From the NCBI RefSeq assembly GCF_020042345.1, contig NZ_CP083387.1, forward strand, positions 4,340,001 through 4,404,000: a DNA stretch of 64,000 bases. The letters are read 5' to 3'. Shown in pieces: positions 26,821 to 34,979 of this stretch; positions within the stretch are counted from its first letter, which is position 1; each line of letters opens with the position of its first letter. Under the pieces are notes generated by a model that saw only the letters and a list, made by a program, of their open reading frames with translations, was not told the DNA's origin and searched no databases. The position numbers and the translations under genes were made by a program. This stretch comes from Arachidicoccus terrestris (GTDB taxonomy: Bacteria; Bacteroidota; Bacteroidia; Chitinophagales; Chitinophagaceae).

Positions 26821-27846
26821 TTAACCGGCTACCAATAGACTGCACCCCCTCAAGTCACTATGGTCCAACCGCCCCCAAATCTCAAAGTGATCCGGATAAA
26901 TCCAGCCCACATCATCGGTAGCAATAAAGCTGCAACTATGGATATTCGCCAGATCAATGACATTGATTAACCCCTTGCCTGTATTTTTGAGTTCGAATGG
27001 GTCATTTTCATCTCTGATCAATAGTTGCATCCACGGCGGGCAATGGTATTGTCCATTGCCTTTGGAATATGCCTGACTGAGCAGCTCTGTCATGCCGTAT
27101 TCAGAATGTATCGCTTCCACACCCAGTCTGGATTTTAAATATTCATGCACCTCTTCTCTCGTCATTTCTTTTTTTCGGCCTTTCATCCCTCCTGTATCCA
27201 TAATAACGGTATGTGTCAGCGAATAGCTACAGTTTTGACTTTGCTTTAACAGGAGAAACCGGTCTGCGAAATCCATCAGTGCAAAAGTCACACCCAAAAG
27301 CAAGACCTTTTGCCCTTGTTTTTCCAGATTCAGGATTAATTTACCCAACCTGTCAAAGTCATACAGGTAAAACCCGCTTTCCGGATGTTTACTTAGTTCT
27401 ATCAGCCCGTGTACCATTTTTACAAGAGAAGAATGGCCTTTTTCGAGGTAGTTTGGCAATAAGCCGATAATACAATAATCCTTAGGATTACCATAAAATA
27501 GTTCAAAGGTCTTCACAAAGCTTGTATGGTATACGGATGCATCCCGTATTAAATGGCGGCTGCTGATCATTTGGGTGGTGCCACTGCTCTCAAAAGTGAG
27601 CTCGGGATCAAATTCTCCTGTTTTCACCGCTCTGGATTTAAAAAATGAAATCGGTAAGAAGGGAATCTGCGTTATATCCTGAACAGCCTGAACACCAGTT
27701 CCAATTATATCACACCATTGCCTGTATACACAGCAGTGTGCATATTGGTAGCGGAAGACTTCCAGTGCCAGGGCAGGATCAAAATATGATTGTTGGAAGA
27801 TCCTATCAGTAGATATTTCAGGTTCAGCTTTCATAAATAGCTGCAA
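26821..27846 (-). CDS. LuxE-like acyl-protein synthetase/acyltransferase
   Basis: A 341-residue protein of the LuxE family, adenylating enzymes that activate a fatty or other carboxylic acid. The acyl-adenylate loop is TFESSGTTQMISSRHLI (about residues 84-100). VIMDTGGMKGRKKEMTREE and the C-terminal adenylate motif HSEYGMTELLSQAYS with TDDVGWIYP follow. The usual bioluminescence partners LuxC and LuxD are not nearby. In Bacteroidota, stand-alone LuxE-like genes are often linked to surface-glycan or lipid acylation, which is inference here. An ATG four codons in (27834) is an equally good start. Confidence 0.8.
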   Translation of the reverse strand: MQLFMKAEPEISTDRIFQQSYFDPALALEVFRYQYAHCCVYRQWCDIIGTGVQAVQDITQIPFLPISFFKSRAVKTGEFDPELTFESSGTTQMISSRHLIRDASVYHTSFVKTFELFYGNPKDYCIIGLLPNYLEKGHSSLVKMVHGLIELSKHPESGFYLYDFDRLGKLILNLEKQGQKVLLLGVTFALMDFADRFLLLKQSQNCSYSLTHTVIMDTGGMKGRKKEMTREEVHEYLKSRLGVEAIHSEYGMTELLSQAYSKGNGQYHCPPWMQLLIRDENDPFELKNTGKGLINVIDLANIHSCSFIATDDVGWIYPDHFEIWGRLDHSDLRGCSLLVAG

Positions 27847-28250
27847 AATTAAGCAATTGTCCCGGAGTTGTATACCAACGGCCAGAAATTAATGCGCCTC
27901 AAAAAGTGGCAGTCGGGACTGAGGGAAACCTGCTTTTAAGAAGGAATATACCAACAACCATGTTCGGACATGAAGGACATATGGTTTGGGTACCGATTTT
28001 CCGGTTTTCGATGAAAATGAAAAATGTGCATTGTTGGTAGGAGATGTAGCAGTCATAACTGCTGATGAGCCTGGTCATCCCGAACACCATTAAGACTGCT
28101 TTTCCCGGCCGCATATTCGGCGCAAGACCTGAATTCTGTATATTTAAGTTGTTCAGCAGTCTCTTATTACTGACGAACAGCTTGTTCTATGACGGTGTCA
28201 GCCAATTCCCATGGCCGTTATACTGGAGTTGATTTCATTCAAAAAGGCAC
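27847..28250. other. Intergenic region upstream of the LuxE-like gene
   Basis: 404 bp. A 71-codon minus-strand frame (27899-28114) has no recognisable motif and an erratic composition, so I do not call it a gene. The region may be the remnant of a decayed gene. Confidence 0.4.
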
Positions 28251-28631
28251 TCATTTTTTTTTAATGAGTTGACCGGTAGATGATATTAGCTCATTGCTTC
28301 TGGCGATTTGCTTATCCCCCCACTCTTTTAGATAACTGATAAATGGTATTAACTCCTTGCCAATTTCTGTTAATGCATATTCTACTTTGGGAGGCACTTC
28401 CTGATAGACTTTTCTGGATATCAGTCCATCTAGCTCAAGCTCTCTTAAGCTTTGTGTCAACATTTTAGTTGTGATGTCCGGAAGGGTTCTTCTTAATTCT
28501 CCATAGCGGAGAATCTCATGTTCATGCAAATACCAAAGAATCCTTCCTTTATATTTTCCTCCGATTCTTTTAAAGGCGTAATCAACAGAACAGGTTACTG
28601 TTTCTGGACAAATCTTTTCCCTTTTTTTCAT
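28251..28631 (-). CDS. HxlR-family transcriptional regulator
   Basis: A 126-residue winged-helix regulator. CSVDYAFKRIGGKYKGRILWYLHEHEILRYGELRRTLPDITTKMLTQSLRELELDGLI spans the helix-turn-helix, followed by the wing RKVYQEVPPKVEYALTEIG. HxlR proteins often have a redox- or electrophile-sensing Cys before the fold; here CPETVTCSVDY (Cys8 and Cys14) fits. It is divergent from an SDR oxidoreductase gene, the usual HxlR arrangement, with two short palindromes in the 116-bp gap as likely operators. Confidence 0.92.
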   Translation of the reverse strand: MKKREKICPETVTCSVDYAFKRIGGKYKGRILWYLHEHEILRYGELRRTLPDITTKMLTQSLRELELDGLISRKVYQEVPPKVEYALTEIGKELIPFISYLKEWGDKQIARSNELISSTGQLIKKK

Positions 28632-28657
28632 TTTATCTTATTGATTAATAGGTTACA

Positions 28658-28689
28658 ATACTTTTAGTATATAGGGTACAAAAATGTAC
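28658..28689. promoter_or_regulatory. Candidate HxlR operator: two short palindromes
   Basis: ATACT-TTT-AGTAT (28658-28670) and GTACA-AAAA-TGTAC (28676-28689) lie side by side between the divergent genes. They end 4 bp before the -33 element of the SDR promoter, a position suited to control of both genes. Confidence 0.5.
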
Positions 28690-28693
28690 ATAC

Positions 28694-28724
28694 TTGTGAC
28701 AAAGGTATATATAATCTAGTTTTG
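28694..28724 (+). promoter_or_regulatory. SDR gene promoter (Bacteroidota consensus)
   Basis: TTG at 28694-28696, a 20-bp spacer and TAGTTTTG at 28717-28724 match the -33/-7 consensus. The leader would be about 17 nt. Confidence 0.75.
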
Positions 28725-28747
28725 CCAAACATTAAAAATAAAACACA

Positions 28748-29500
28748 ATGAATTTAAAATTAAATGGCAAAGTTGCAGTCGTAACCGGTGCCTCAAAAGG
28801 CATAGGCGCCGCTATTGCAAAGCAATTTGGAGGTCAGGGGGCAAAAGTGGTAGTCAATTATGTGTCTAGCAAAGTTGACGCTGATAAAGTAGTGGATGAG
28901 ATTGTTAACTCCGGTGGCGCTGCTATCGCGATTCAGGCTGATATCTCAAAAGTTGATCATATAAAGCGCCTATTTGAAGCAACGATAAGTCAATTTGGCA
29001 AATTGGATATACTGGTCAACAATGCAGGCGTATTTAAGATTGAATTGCTTGACGGTATTACGGAGGAAAGCTTCCATTTACAAGTTAACACGCATTTGAT
29101 GGGGCCTGTTTTTAGTATTCAGCAGGCCGTGCCACTATTTGGAGACAGGGGCGGCAGTATTATTAATGTGAGTTCTACGGTAAGCCAGAATCCTGTTGCC
29201 GGAGTGATGGTTTATTCTGCGGCAAAAGCGGGCATAGACAATATCACTAAAGCATTGGCTAAAGAATTAGGACCTAAAGGAATTCGGGTAAACGCCATTG
29301 CTCCTGGTGTGACAGAGACAGAGGGAAACCATAAAATGGGGATTATCGGTGGTGATATTGAAAAGCAAATGCTGCCTTTGACGCCATTAGGGCGAATTGG
29401 CCAGCCCAATGATATTGCTCAGGTGGCCACGTTTCTGGCTTCTGATGAATCGGCCTGGATAACAGGTGAAAGAATTACCGTTTCTGGAGGCCTTCTTTAA
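28748..29500 (+). CDS. SDR-family NAD(P)-dependent oxidoreductase
   Basis: A classical short-chain dehydrogenase of 250 residues. VTGASKGIG (cofactor loop, residues 13-21), NNAG near 90, a Ser at INVSSTVS, YSAAKAG (catalytic Tyr and Lys near 156-160) and the C-terminal ITVSGGL tail are all in place. It resembles 3-oxoacyl-ACP reductase FabG but stands outside any fatty-acid operon. Divergent from the HxlR gene, so probably an inducible stress or detoxification enzyme. A strong terminator follows at 29514-29564. Confidence 0.93.
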   Translation: MNLKLNGKVAVVTGASKGIGAAIAKQFGGQGAKVVVNYVSSKVDADKVVDEIVNSGGAAIAIQADISKVDHIKRLFEATISQFGKLDILVNNAGVFKIELLDGITEESFHLQVNTHLMGPVFSIQQAVPLFGDRGGSIINVSSTVSQNPVAGVMVYSAAKAGIDNITKALAKELGPKGIRVNAIAPGVTETEGNHKMGIIGGDIEKQMLPLTPLGRIGQPNDIAQVATFLASDESAWITGERITVSGGLL

Positions 29501-29513
29501 GATTGGTATGCAT

Positions 29514-29564
29514 AAAGGCATAAAGTGTCGCCTGTCGTATGGTTGGACGGCACTTTATGCCTTT
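29514..29564 (+). terminator. Terminator of the SDR gene
   Basis: A 14-bp perfect stem (29514-29527 with 29551-29564), followed by TTCTCTA. It serves the + strand gene and may also work for the convergent Gfo/Idh gene. Confidence 0.8.
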
Positions 29565-29596
29565 TCTCTATTCAATTGTCAGGTTGGAATAAAAGA

Positions 29597-30877
29597 TCAG
29601 AAATCCCTGAAGTCCCAGCCGCCTCTATATGGTCTGCCCACCATTACATTCGCATATTCACTATCGAATTTTTCTGTTACCGGGTCCCACTGTATATCTT
29701 TTTGTAATTGATAGGCGATATTAACCGCATTGCAGACCGTGGCAGACCTGTGCCCTGTTTCTACGTCACAAATAGGCTTTGACCTTTTCTGTATCGCAGA
29801 TACCCAGTCCTGATAATGGTTGTCACTATAATACAGGCGTTTGTCACTTTCCTTGAATTTGAATCCCGCCAGGTTGTCCGGTGTTGTCCTTAAAAAGCCC
29901 CTGCTTACCTCAACCTTGCCTTTTTCTCCAATAAATTGAATGGCATTGCCTTCGCCCCAGTTTTTATGGTTGACCCGGACGCCATTGTCATAAACAAAAT
30001 ATAGCCCTTCCTTAGCGCCGGACTGTTTAGGGGGGATAAATTTAACCGGACCAGAGCTGTCCATACCCAGCGCCCACTGTACAATATCAAACATATGTGC
30101 ACCCCAGTCAGTAACGTAGCCGCCTCCAAAATCACGATAGCCGCGCCACCATGCCCAATCCTTTGCTTCCAGCGGGGGCGCAAGAATGGCATTATAGCCC
30201 CTGAACAGAGAGGGGCCTACCCATAGATCCCAGTCCAGATTGTCTGGAACGGGTTCTGTCGGCAAATCGCATTGAACCACCGGCCCGCCCACTGAGACAT
30301 TGATTTCTGTGATCTTTCCTATATAGCCGTTATACACCAGTTCCGCTGCCTGTCTGAAATTATAGGAGGATCTTTGCATACTGCCTGTCTGAAATACCCG
30401 TTTATATTTTCTGGTCGCCTCTACCATGGCCCTGCCTTCTGCAATGGTCAGCGATAATGGTTTTTCACAGTAAATATCCTTACCGGCCTTTGCGGCATCA
30501 ATTGCCACCTGCGCATGCCAGTGATCCGGTGTGGCAATGACAACAGCATCGATGTCTTTTCTTTCCAAGAGCTCCCGATAATGCTTGTACCCTTTTATAT
30601 CGACATCGATATGCTTTTTAGTATTTTGTTTTTTGGCTAGTTCGATAAAATGGCCCAGTTTACGGGAATCTACATCTGATGCGGCTCTTATTTGGGTTTC
30701 GCGGGGACCGCTCAGATAGCTGACCAGACCATGGGATTGTTTTCCGTTACCGATGAAGCCCAGATTGATTCTATCACTGGGCGCAACATAACCTTTGCCA
30801 CCCAGTACGAAACGTGGGACAATCGTAAGCGCTATGGCACTTAAAGTGGTCTGATGAATGAATTTTCGTCTTTGCAT
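29597..30877 (-). CDS. Tat-exported Gfo/Idh/MocA-family oxidoreductase
   Basis: A 426-residue dehydrogenase-like protein. The N-terminus MQRRKFIHQTTLSAIALTIVPRF carries the twin-arginine pair and a hydrophobic stretch, so the protein is exported folded with its cofactor. The NAD(P)-binding strand INLGFIGNGKQSHG follows, then VVIATPDHWHAQVAIDAAKAGKDIYCEKPLSLTIAEG with the family EKP lysine, and the C-terminal sheet with FGGGYVTDWGAHMFDIVQWALG. Many Bacteroidota carry paralogues acting on sugars in the periplasm; the substrate here is unknown. Convergent with the SDR gene and transcribed alone. Confidence 0.92.
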   Translation of the reverse strand: MQRRKFIHQTTLSAIALTIVPRFVLGGKGYVAPSDRINLGFIGNGKQSHGLVSYLSGPRETQIRAASDVDSRKLGHFIELAKKQNTKKHIDVDIKGYKHYRELLERKDIDAVVIATPDHWHAQVAIDAAKAGKDIYCEKPLSLTIAEGRAMVEATRKYKRVFQTGSMQRSSYNFRQAAELVYNGYIGKITEINVSVGGPVVQCDLPTEPVPDNLDWDLWVGPSLFRGYNAILAPPLEAKDWAWWRGYRDFGGGYVTDWGAHMFDIVQWALGMDSSGPVKFIPPKQSGAKEGLYFVYDNGVRVNHKNWGEGNAIQFIGEKGKVEVSRGFLRTTPDNLAGFKFKESDKRLYYSDNHYQDWVSAIQKRSKPICDVETGHRSATVCNAVNIAYQLQKDIQWDPVTEKFDSEYANVMVGRPYRGGWDFRDF

Positions 30878-31119
30878 GAATATTGATGTTTAGCGTATGA
30901 ACTAGAGATGGATTTGAAAATTAAATATAAGCAAAATATCTTATGTCGATGAGGCTTAACGAAAATTGTTTTAGCGTTTTTCATTGGAAGAGGCCTATTT
31001 AGATGACATCATATAGGATTCGTGAAGGACAATATATTAAAGAAGTCTTATGTATTTTGATTAATTTTAACCGCAAAACAGTTGGAAGGCTTTGACTTCT
31101 GCCTGTATATCTGGTATGG

Positions 31120-32106
31120 ATGCTTTTTAGACAAATCAACATTTTGAGAAAGAAGATAACAGAGTTTGTATTTTTTGGCAACTATTTTTATGCATTGTGT
31201 ACGGTGGCCTTGTCTATGGAAGCCTCTCTCCAGCAAGGTGTGCCACTGAATACGCCAGCCTATTATGTTTTACTGGTGGCGGGCACTATTGTTTATTACA
31301 CCTATGCCTATATGGGCGAGCTGCATCTTTTTAACGCCTTTAGTAAAAAGATTGGGCTACCCAGAACGGCGGCCACCACCAATAGTTACTATAACCGAAG
31401 AACCCATTGGTACACCCGCAATTACAGAACGATAACTATTACGCAGTTTGTTTATACACTTATCGCCATAACGGCTGCGCTTTATCTGGCGATAAAGGAA
31501 TTTCATGAAATATTTAGTCTTCATGCTGATGAATGGCTGATGTTGTTACTGGTACCAATGGTCGCATTCTTTTATTATGGTAATGACTACTTTCCTTTTA
31601 TTAAGATCAATTTGCGCAATTCCGGATGGCTAAAACCCTTTATTATTGGCTTTGTATGGGCTGGAGCTGTCACTATTTATCCCGTGATGTTTTATAAATG
31701 GCAAATCAATCAACATTATGAGATTTCTGTAATGTCTATCTGGTTGCTGATAAAAAACTGGATGTATATTTCCGTACTGTGTATCATGTTTGATATCAAG
31801 GATTATGCAGATGATTATAATCGTCATTTGAAAACCTTTGTGGTCAGGGTCGGGTTGAGAAGGACGATTTTCAGTATTCTGTTACCTCTAATCGCTATCG
31901 GGTTGATGGCGCTCTGGGGGTTTGCGTCCAATCAACATTTTGATGGCCCCAGGACCCTGATCAATACGCTACCCTTTATCGCGCTACTATCTGTCGCTTA
32001 TTCGATGCATAAAAGAAAACCAATCCTGTTTTATCTGATCGTTATTGATGGGTTGATGTTACTCAAAGGGATCTGCGGGGTCATCGGCTATTTGCTATTT
32101 CCCTAA
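31120..32106 (+). CDS. UbiA-like polytopic membrane protein
   Basis: A 328-residue protein with eight or nine membrane helices. The second half has FDIKDYADDYNRHLKTFVVRVG, which matches the second Asp-rich motif (DxxDxxxD) of UbiA prenyltransferases, including the following polar Thr/Leu stretch. The first Asp-rich motif (NxxxDxxxD) is not visible in the expected loop after helix 2, where the protein reads YYTYAYMGELHLFNAF. This may be a divergent or inactive UbiA-superfamily member. The start at 31120 gives a plausible first helix; no ribosome-binding site helps to confirm it. Confidence 0.6.
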   Translation: MLFRQINILRKKITEFVFFGNYFYALCTVALSMEASLQQGVPLNTPAYYVLLVAGTIVYYTYAYMGELHLFNAFSKKIGLPRTAATTNSYYNRRTHWYTRNYRTITITQFVYTLIAITAALYLAIKEFHEIFSLHADEWLMLLLVPMVAFFYYGNDYFPFIKINLRNSGWLKPFIIGFVWAGAVTIYPVMFYKWQINQHYEISVMSIWLLIKNWMYISVLCIMFDIKDYADDYNRHLKTFVVRVGLRRTIFSILLPLIAIGLMALWGFASNQHFDGPRTLINTLPFIALLSVAYSMHKRKPILFYLIVIDGLMLLKGICGVIGYLLFP

Positions 32107-32120
32107 ATTGTTTATTTTTG
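32091..32120 (+). promoter_or_regulatory. Candidate promoter of the M42 peptidase gene
   Basis: TTTG at 32091-32094, an 18-bp spacer and TATTTTTG at 32113-32120 match the Bacteroidota consensus. It overlaps the end of the preceding gene and gives a leader of about 13 nt. Confidence 0.55.
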
Positions 32121-32139
32121 GTCTCTAAATAGTTTTTTC

Positions 32140-33258
32140 ATGGCAAAATCAAAGAAGCAAAAAGAGCATCCGCAAAAAGTGGGTAAGAAAGACTGGGAAT
32201 TTTTAACCGGCTATATAAATAACGCCTCTCCTGTAGGGTTTGAACATAGTGGACAGAATATCTGGCTGGATTATATAAAACCCTATGTTGACACTGTCTT
32301 TACAGATCCTTATGGAACAGCAGTGGGTGTCATTAATCCAGAGCATCCATTTAAGGTCGTCATTGAAGCACATGCGGATGAGATCTCATGGTTTGTGAAT
32401 TATATTACTGATCAGGGTTTTATCTATCTTAAACGAAATGGTGGAGTGGATCATCAGATTGCACCAGCCATGCGTGTCTGGATACACGGCAAAAAAGGAC
32501 CTGTAAAAGCTGTGTTTGGCTGGCCAGCCATCCATACCAGGCATAATCCGGACCAGAAAGAGCCCACTCCTAAAGTGGATAACCTGTTTTTGGACTGTGG
32601 CGCCCGTTCTAAAAAAGAAGTGGAAGAACTGGGTATTCATGTAGGCGCCGTTGTGACATATCAGGATGGTTTTGATGAACTGGCAAATGACTATCTGATC
32701 GGTCGGGCTTTTGACAACCGTATCGGTGGCTTTATGATTGCACAGGTTGCTCGACAGCTCAAAGAAAATAAGAAGAAATTGCCTTTTGGACTATATATCG
32801 TCAATGCTGTCCAGGAAGAAATCGGCTTACGCGGAGCAGAAATGATTGCCAGGAGGATTAAACCGGATGTAGCGTTTATTACGGATGTTACGCACGACAC
32901 GCAGACACCTTTTATCAATAAAAATATTGAGGGGGACACCGCTTGTGGAAAGGGGCCTGCATTGACATATGGTCCTGCTGTGCAGAATAAACTTTTGCAG
33001 TTTGTACAGGATGTTGCAGAAAAAAATAAGATAGATGTACAACTAAGGGTGACCAGTCGAAGTACAGGAACAGATACGGATAGTTTTGCCTATGCCAATG
33101 ATGGCTGCCCGTCTGTTTTGATTTCTATACCCTTACGATATATGCATACCACCGTTGAAATGCTCCACCGTTCAGACATTGAATCTACCATTGAACTCAT
33201 GTATCAGTCATTAGCCGCATTGACGCCCAAGACCAATTTGAGTTACTTTTCTAATTAG
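32140..33258 (+). CDS. M42-family metallo-aminopeptidase
   Basis: A 372-residue dizinc cytosolic aminopeptidase (glutamyl aminopeptidase/tetrahedral type). Metal and active-site blocks are IEAHADEISWFV near residue 72, RAFDNRIGG near 187, VQEEIGLRGAEM near 223 (catalytic Glu pair), FITDVTHDTQ, and the C-terminal YMHTTVEMLHRSDI with the last His ligand. Members form large tetrahedral dodecamers and trim peptides from the proteasome-like degradation chain. It has its own promoter candidate and a strong terminator, so it is probably monocistronic. Confidence 0.93.
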   Translation: MAKSKKQKEHPQKVGKKDWEFLTGYINNASPVGFEHSGQNIWLDYIKPYVDTVFTDPYGTAVGVINPEHPFKVVIEAHADEISWFVNYITDQGFIYLKRNGGVDHQIAPAMRVWIHGKKGPVKAVFGWPAIHTRHNPDQKEPTPKVDNLFLDCGARSKKEVEELGIHVGAVVTYQDGFDELANDYLIGRAFDNRIGGFMIAQVARQLKENKKKLPFGLYIVNAVQEEIGLRGAEMIARRIKPDVAFITDVTHDTQTPFINKNIEGDTACGKGPALTYGPAVQNKLLQFVQDVAEKNKIDVQLRVTSRSTGTDTDSFAYANDGCPSVLISIPLRYMHTTVEMLHRSDIESTIELMYQSLAALTPKTNLSYFSN

Positions 33259-33274
33259 GAGGTTGATGTAAATT

Positions 33275-33325
33275 ATCAAAAAGGTTGCTTTTACCGAAAT
33301 TTTCGGCAAGAGCAACCTTTTTGAT
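33275..33325 (+). terminator. Terminator of the M42 gene
   Basis: A 15-bp perfect stem (33275-33289 with 33311-33325) with an inner CCGAAA/TTTCGG repeat in the loop and T-rich arm. It lies between two convergent genes and may act both ways. Confidence 0.85.
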
Positions 33326-33360
33326 ATTATGAATTACCTGGTAGCAAACCAAGCGATATG

Positions 33361-33993
33361 CTATGGATGTCGTTCCATAATTTTTACTTCATATAATCCG
33401 TTGAAGAGATATTGCTTTCCTGAAGGATAGGCCGTGCAGAGAAAACGGGTACGCAACTTTTTTTCCATTTTATAGATCTTATTATCTCTGGTCACAAACC
33501 ATTGGCCTGGTTGTACCTCCTCCACTAAGTGAAGCCCAATGGCGTCATTGTCGTATTTTTTGAGTACCCGCATCAGCCCCGGTTCGGAACAACTGCTGGC
33601 ACCGAGATTATGGAGGGACCTGTTTAGCTCTTGAGCTATATCTTCCGGGAATACTTTCTTTTGCAGGAACACCTTCAGAATACCCGCATAATTATCTTTC
33701 CATTCTCTGCCGTGCGGCTGAACTCTGTGGCGGTGCGCCTCAAAAGTGACCAGGTGGGCGAGCTCATGCAGTAACGTTATCAAAAATCCGTAGGGGTTGA
33801 GATTGCCGTTTACTGAAATCCTGTGATTTTGCTCTCCATGGGCATTCCGATAGTCTCCCAGAATGCTGCGCCTGGCTCTGGTGATTGTTAATTTCACCCT
33901 ATACTTTTGCAAATAAGCGACTACGTCCTCAAATGTTTTTTCGGGGAGGTAGTTGTTGAGTTCTGATAAGGGATGGCGTTGTGATTTAGCCAT
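33361..33993 (-). CDS. SprT-like zinc metalloprotease-domain protein
   Basis: A 210-residue protein with the SprT fold. The zinc motif is LITLLHELAHLVTFE (His76, Glu77, His80), followed by the third ligand in QPHGREWKDNYAGIL. SprT/Spartan relatives cleave proteins crosslinked to DNA; bacterial SprT function is unproven. The gene is in a cluster with two ATP-synthase-associated membrane proteins on the same strand and probably shares their transcript, with only 22 bp to the gene upstream. The functional connection is unclear. Confidence 0.85.
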   Translation of the reverse strand: MAKSQRHPLSELNNYLPEKTFEDVVAYLQKYRVKLTITRARRSILGDYRNAHGEQNHRISVNGNLNPYGFLITLLHELAHLVTFEAHRHRVQPHGREWKDNYAGILKVFLQKKVFPEDIAQELNRSLHNLGASSCSEPGLMRVLKKYDNDAIGLHLVEEVQPGQWFVTRDNKIYKMEKKLRTRFLCTAYPSGKQYLFNGLYEVKIMERHP

Positions 33994-34015
33994 AAATAAG
34001 AACGAGATACTTGAT

Positions 34016-34429
34016 TTATTGCGTGTTAGATTTGTTTTTGTTCATTCGGTAAGCGGCACTCACTTCCATGATCGCATAAAGAATATATAACACAAGAGAA
34101 ATAATGATGGCGGGGACATTCCTTTCTTCTTTTGCTGTAAATACATAGATGAGAGCGGCTGCTACCAGAACAAAGAATTTCAGGACGGTCATGCCCATAA
34201 TAGATCGAATAAATACGTTGGGATTCTTATTCTCTAATGCTTTTGCATGGCGATAAGAACCCAGAAGGGCCAGTAAAAAGAGAATCAAATTGGCTATAAC
34301 AACTACATATACGTCCACAAAAAAACTCAGGTGGATTGAGCCATTCCTGTAAAAAAGGCATGCTGTATTGATTATCAGGAATAAAAGGAGTAAATTGATA
34401 TAATTCCGCTGTAGCCTAAATTTCTTCAT
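34016..34429 (-). CDS. Four-helix membrane protein, probably AtpI-like
   Basis: A 137-residue protein with four membrane helices: LLLLFLIINTACLFY, FVDVYVVVIANLILFLLALL, MTVLKFFVLVAAALIYVF and AIIISLVLYILYAIM. In many Bacteroidota a gene of this shape lies between atpZ and atpB and is thought to be an AtpI-like assembly or ion-supply factor for the ATP synthase. Here it follows the AtpZ-like gene (200-bp gap) but SprT stands where atpB would be. Assignment rests on topology and neighbourhood, not on motif. Confidence 0.55.
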   Translation of the reverse strand: MKKFRLQRNYINLLLLFLIINTACLFYRNGSIHLSFFVDVYVVVIANLILFLLALLGSYRHAKALENKNPNVFIRSIMGMTVLKFFVLVAAALIYVFTAKEERNVPAIIISLVLYILYAIMEVSAAYRMNKNKSNTQ

Positions 34430-34629
34430 GTTTTTAGTTTGAACTGCGAAAATAACGAATAATTCGGGGTATAATCGTCAGGAACGACTCCCTATTAATT
34501 TTTAGAAATATTATTGTTATTTTATTTTACCTCAGCCCGGATTAAATGCCTGTTAATCCAGACTATGACTTGCAAATAAATATAAAACCGATTTTTTGCG
34601 GACAGAGGGTGGCCTCCAGCGGGTGTACA

Positions 34630-34887
34630 TCAAGATTTTTTGTCTGAATCCCGGTCTTGTTTTGTTTTAGAAAAATCTTTGACCAGCTTAACCAGCATAT
34701 ATACGAGCAATATTGTCGGTAAAACCCATATAAGCAACGGAATGGGTAGGTCAAGTGCGTTGTCGGCCCAGTAGCCCAAGTACAACCCAATACCAATCGT
34801 GGCCATAAGCTGGATGCCGTAGCTCAAATAACGCATCCAGTTGCGATTATTTCTATTAGAAGTGTTTGGACTTTTGGAAGTGATCAT
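34630..34887 (-). CDS. AtpZ/AtpI-family protein
   Basis: An 85-residue protein with two membrane helices, WMRYLSYGIQLMATIGIGLYLGYWADN and LIWVLPTILLVYMLVKLVKDF. The basic/aromatic start, the GxGxYxGxxxD turn at the end of the first helix and the length are those of the AtpZ family. AtpZ is linked to Mg or Ca supply and assembly of the F1Fo-ATP synthase. No synthase subunit gene is in the window. Confidence 0.82.
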   Translation of the reverse strand: MITSKSPNTSNRNNRNWMRYLSYGIQLMATIGIGLYLGYWADNALDLPIPLLIWVLPTILLVYMLVKLVKDFSKTKQDRDSDKKS

Positions 34888-34944
34888 TTCTAAAAATACA
34901 AAAAAATTGGGAATTATTTACGAACAATATTCTAAATTAATTAG

Positions 34945-34952
34945 TATTTTTG
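34945..34952 (+). promoter_or_regulatory. Candidate -7 box for the radical SAM gene
   Basis: TATTTTTG fits TAnnTTTG and lies 28 bp before the start codon. No TTG is at the right distance upstream. Confidence 0.4.
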
Positions 34953-34979
34953 ATATTTAATGAATAAAAAATTTATATT

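Noticed and set aside
27899-28114. 71-codon frame in the gap upstream of the LuxE-like gene
   Set aside because: No recognisable motif, poor composition; treated as noncoding.
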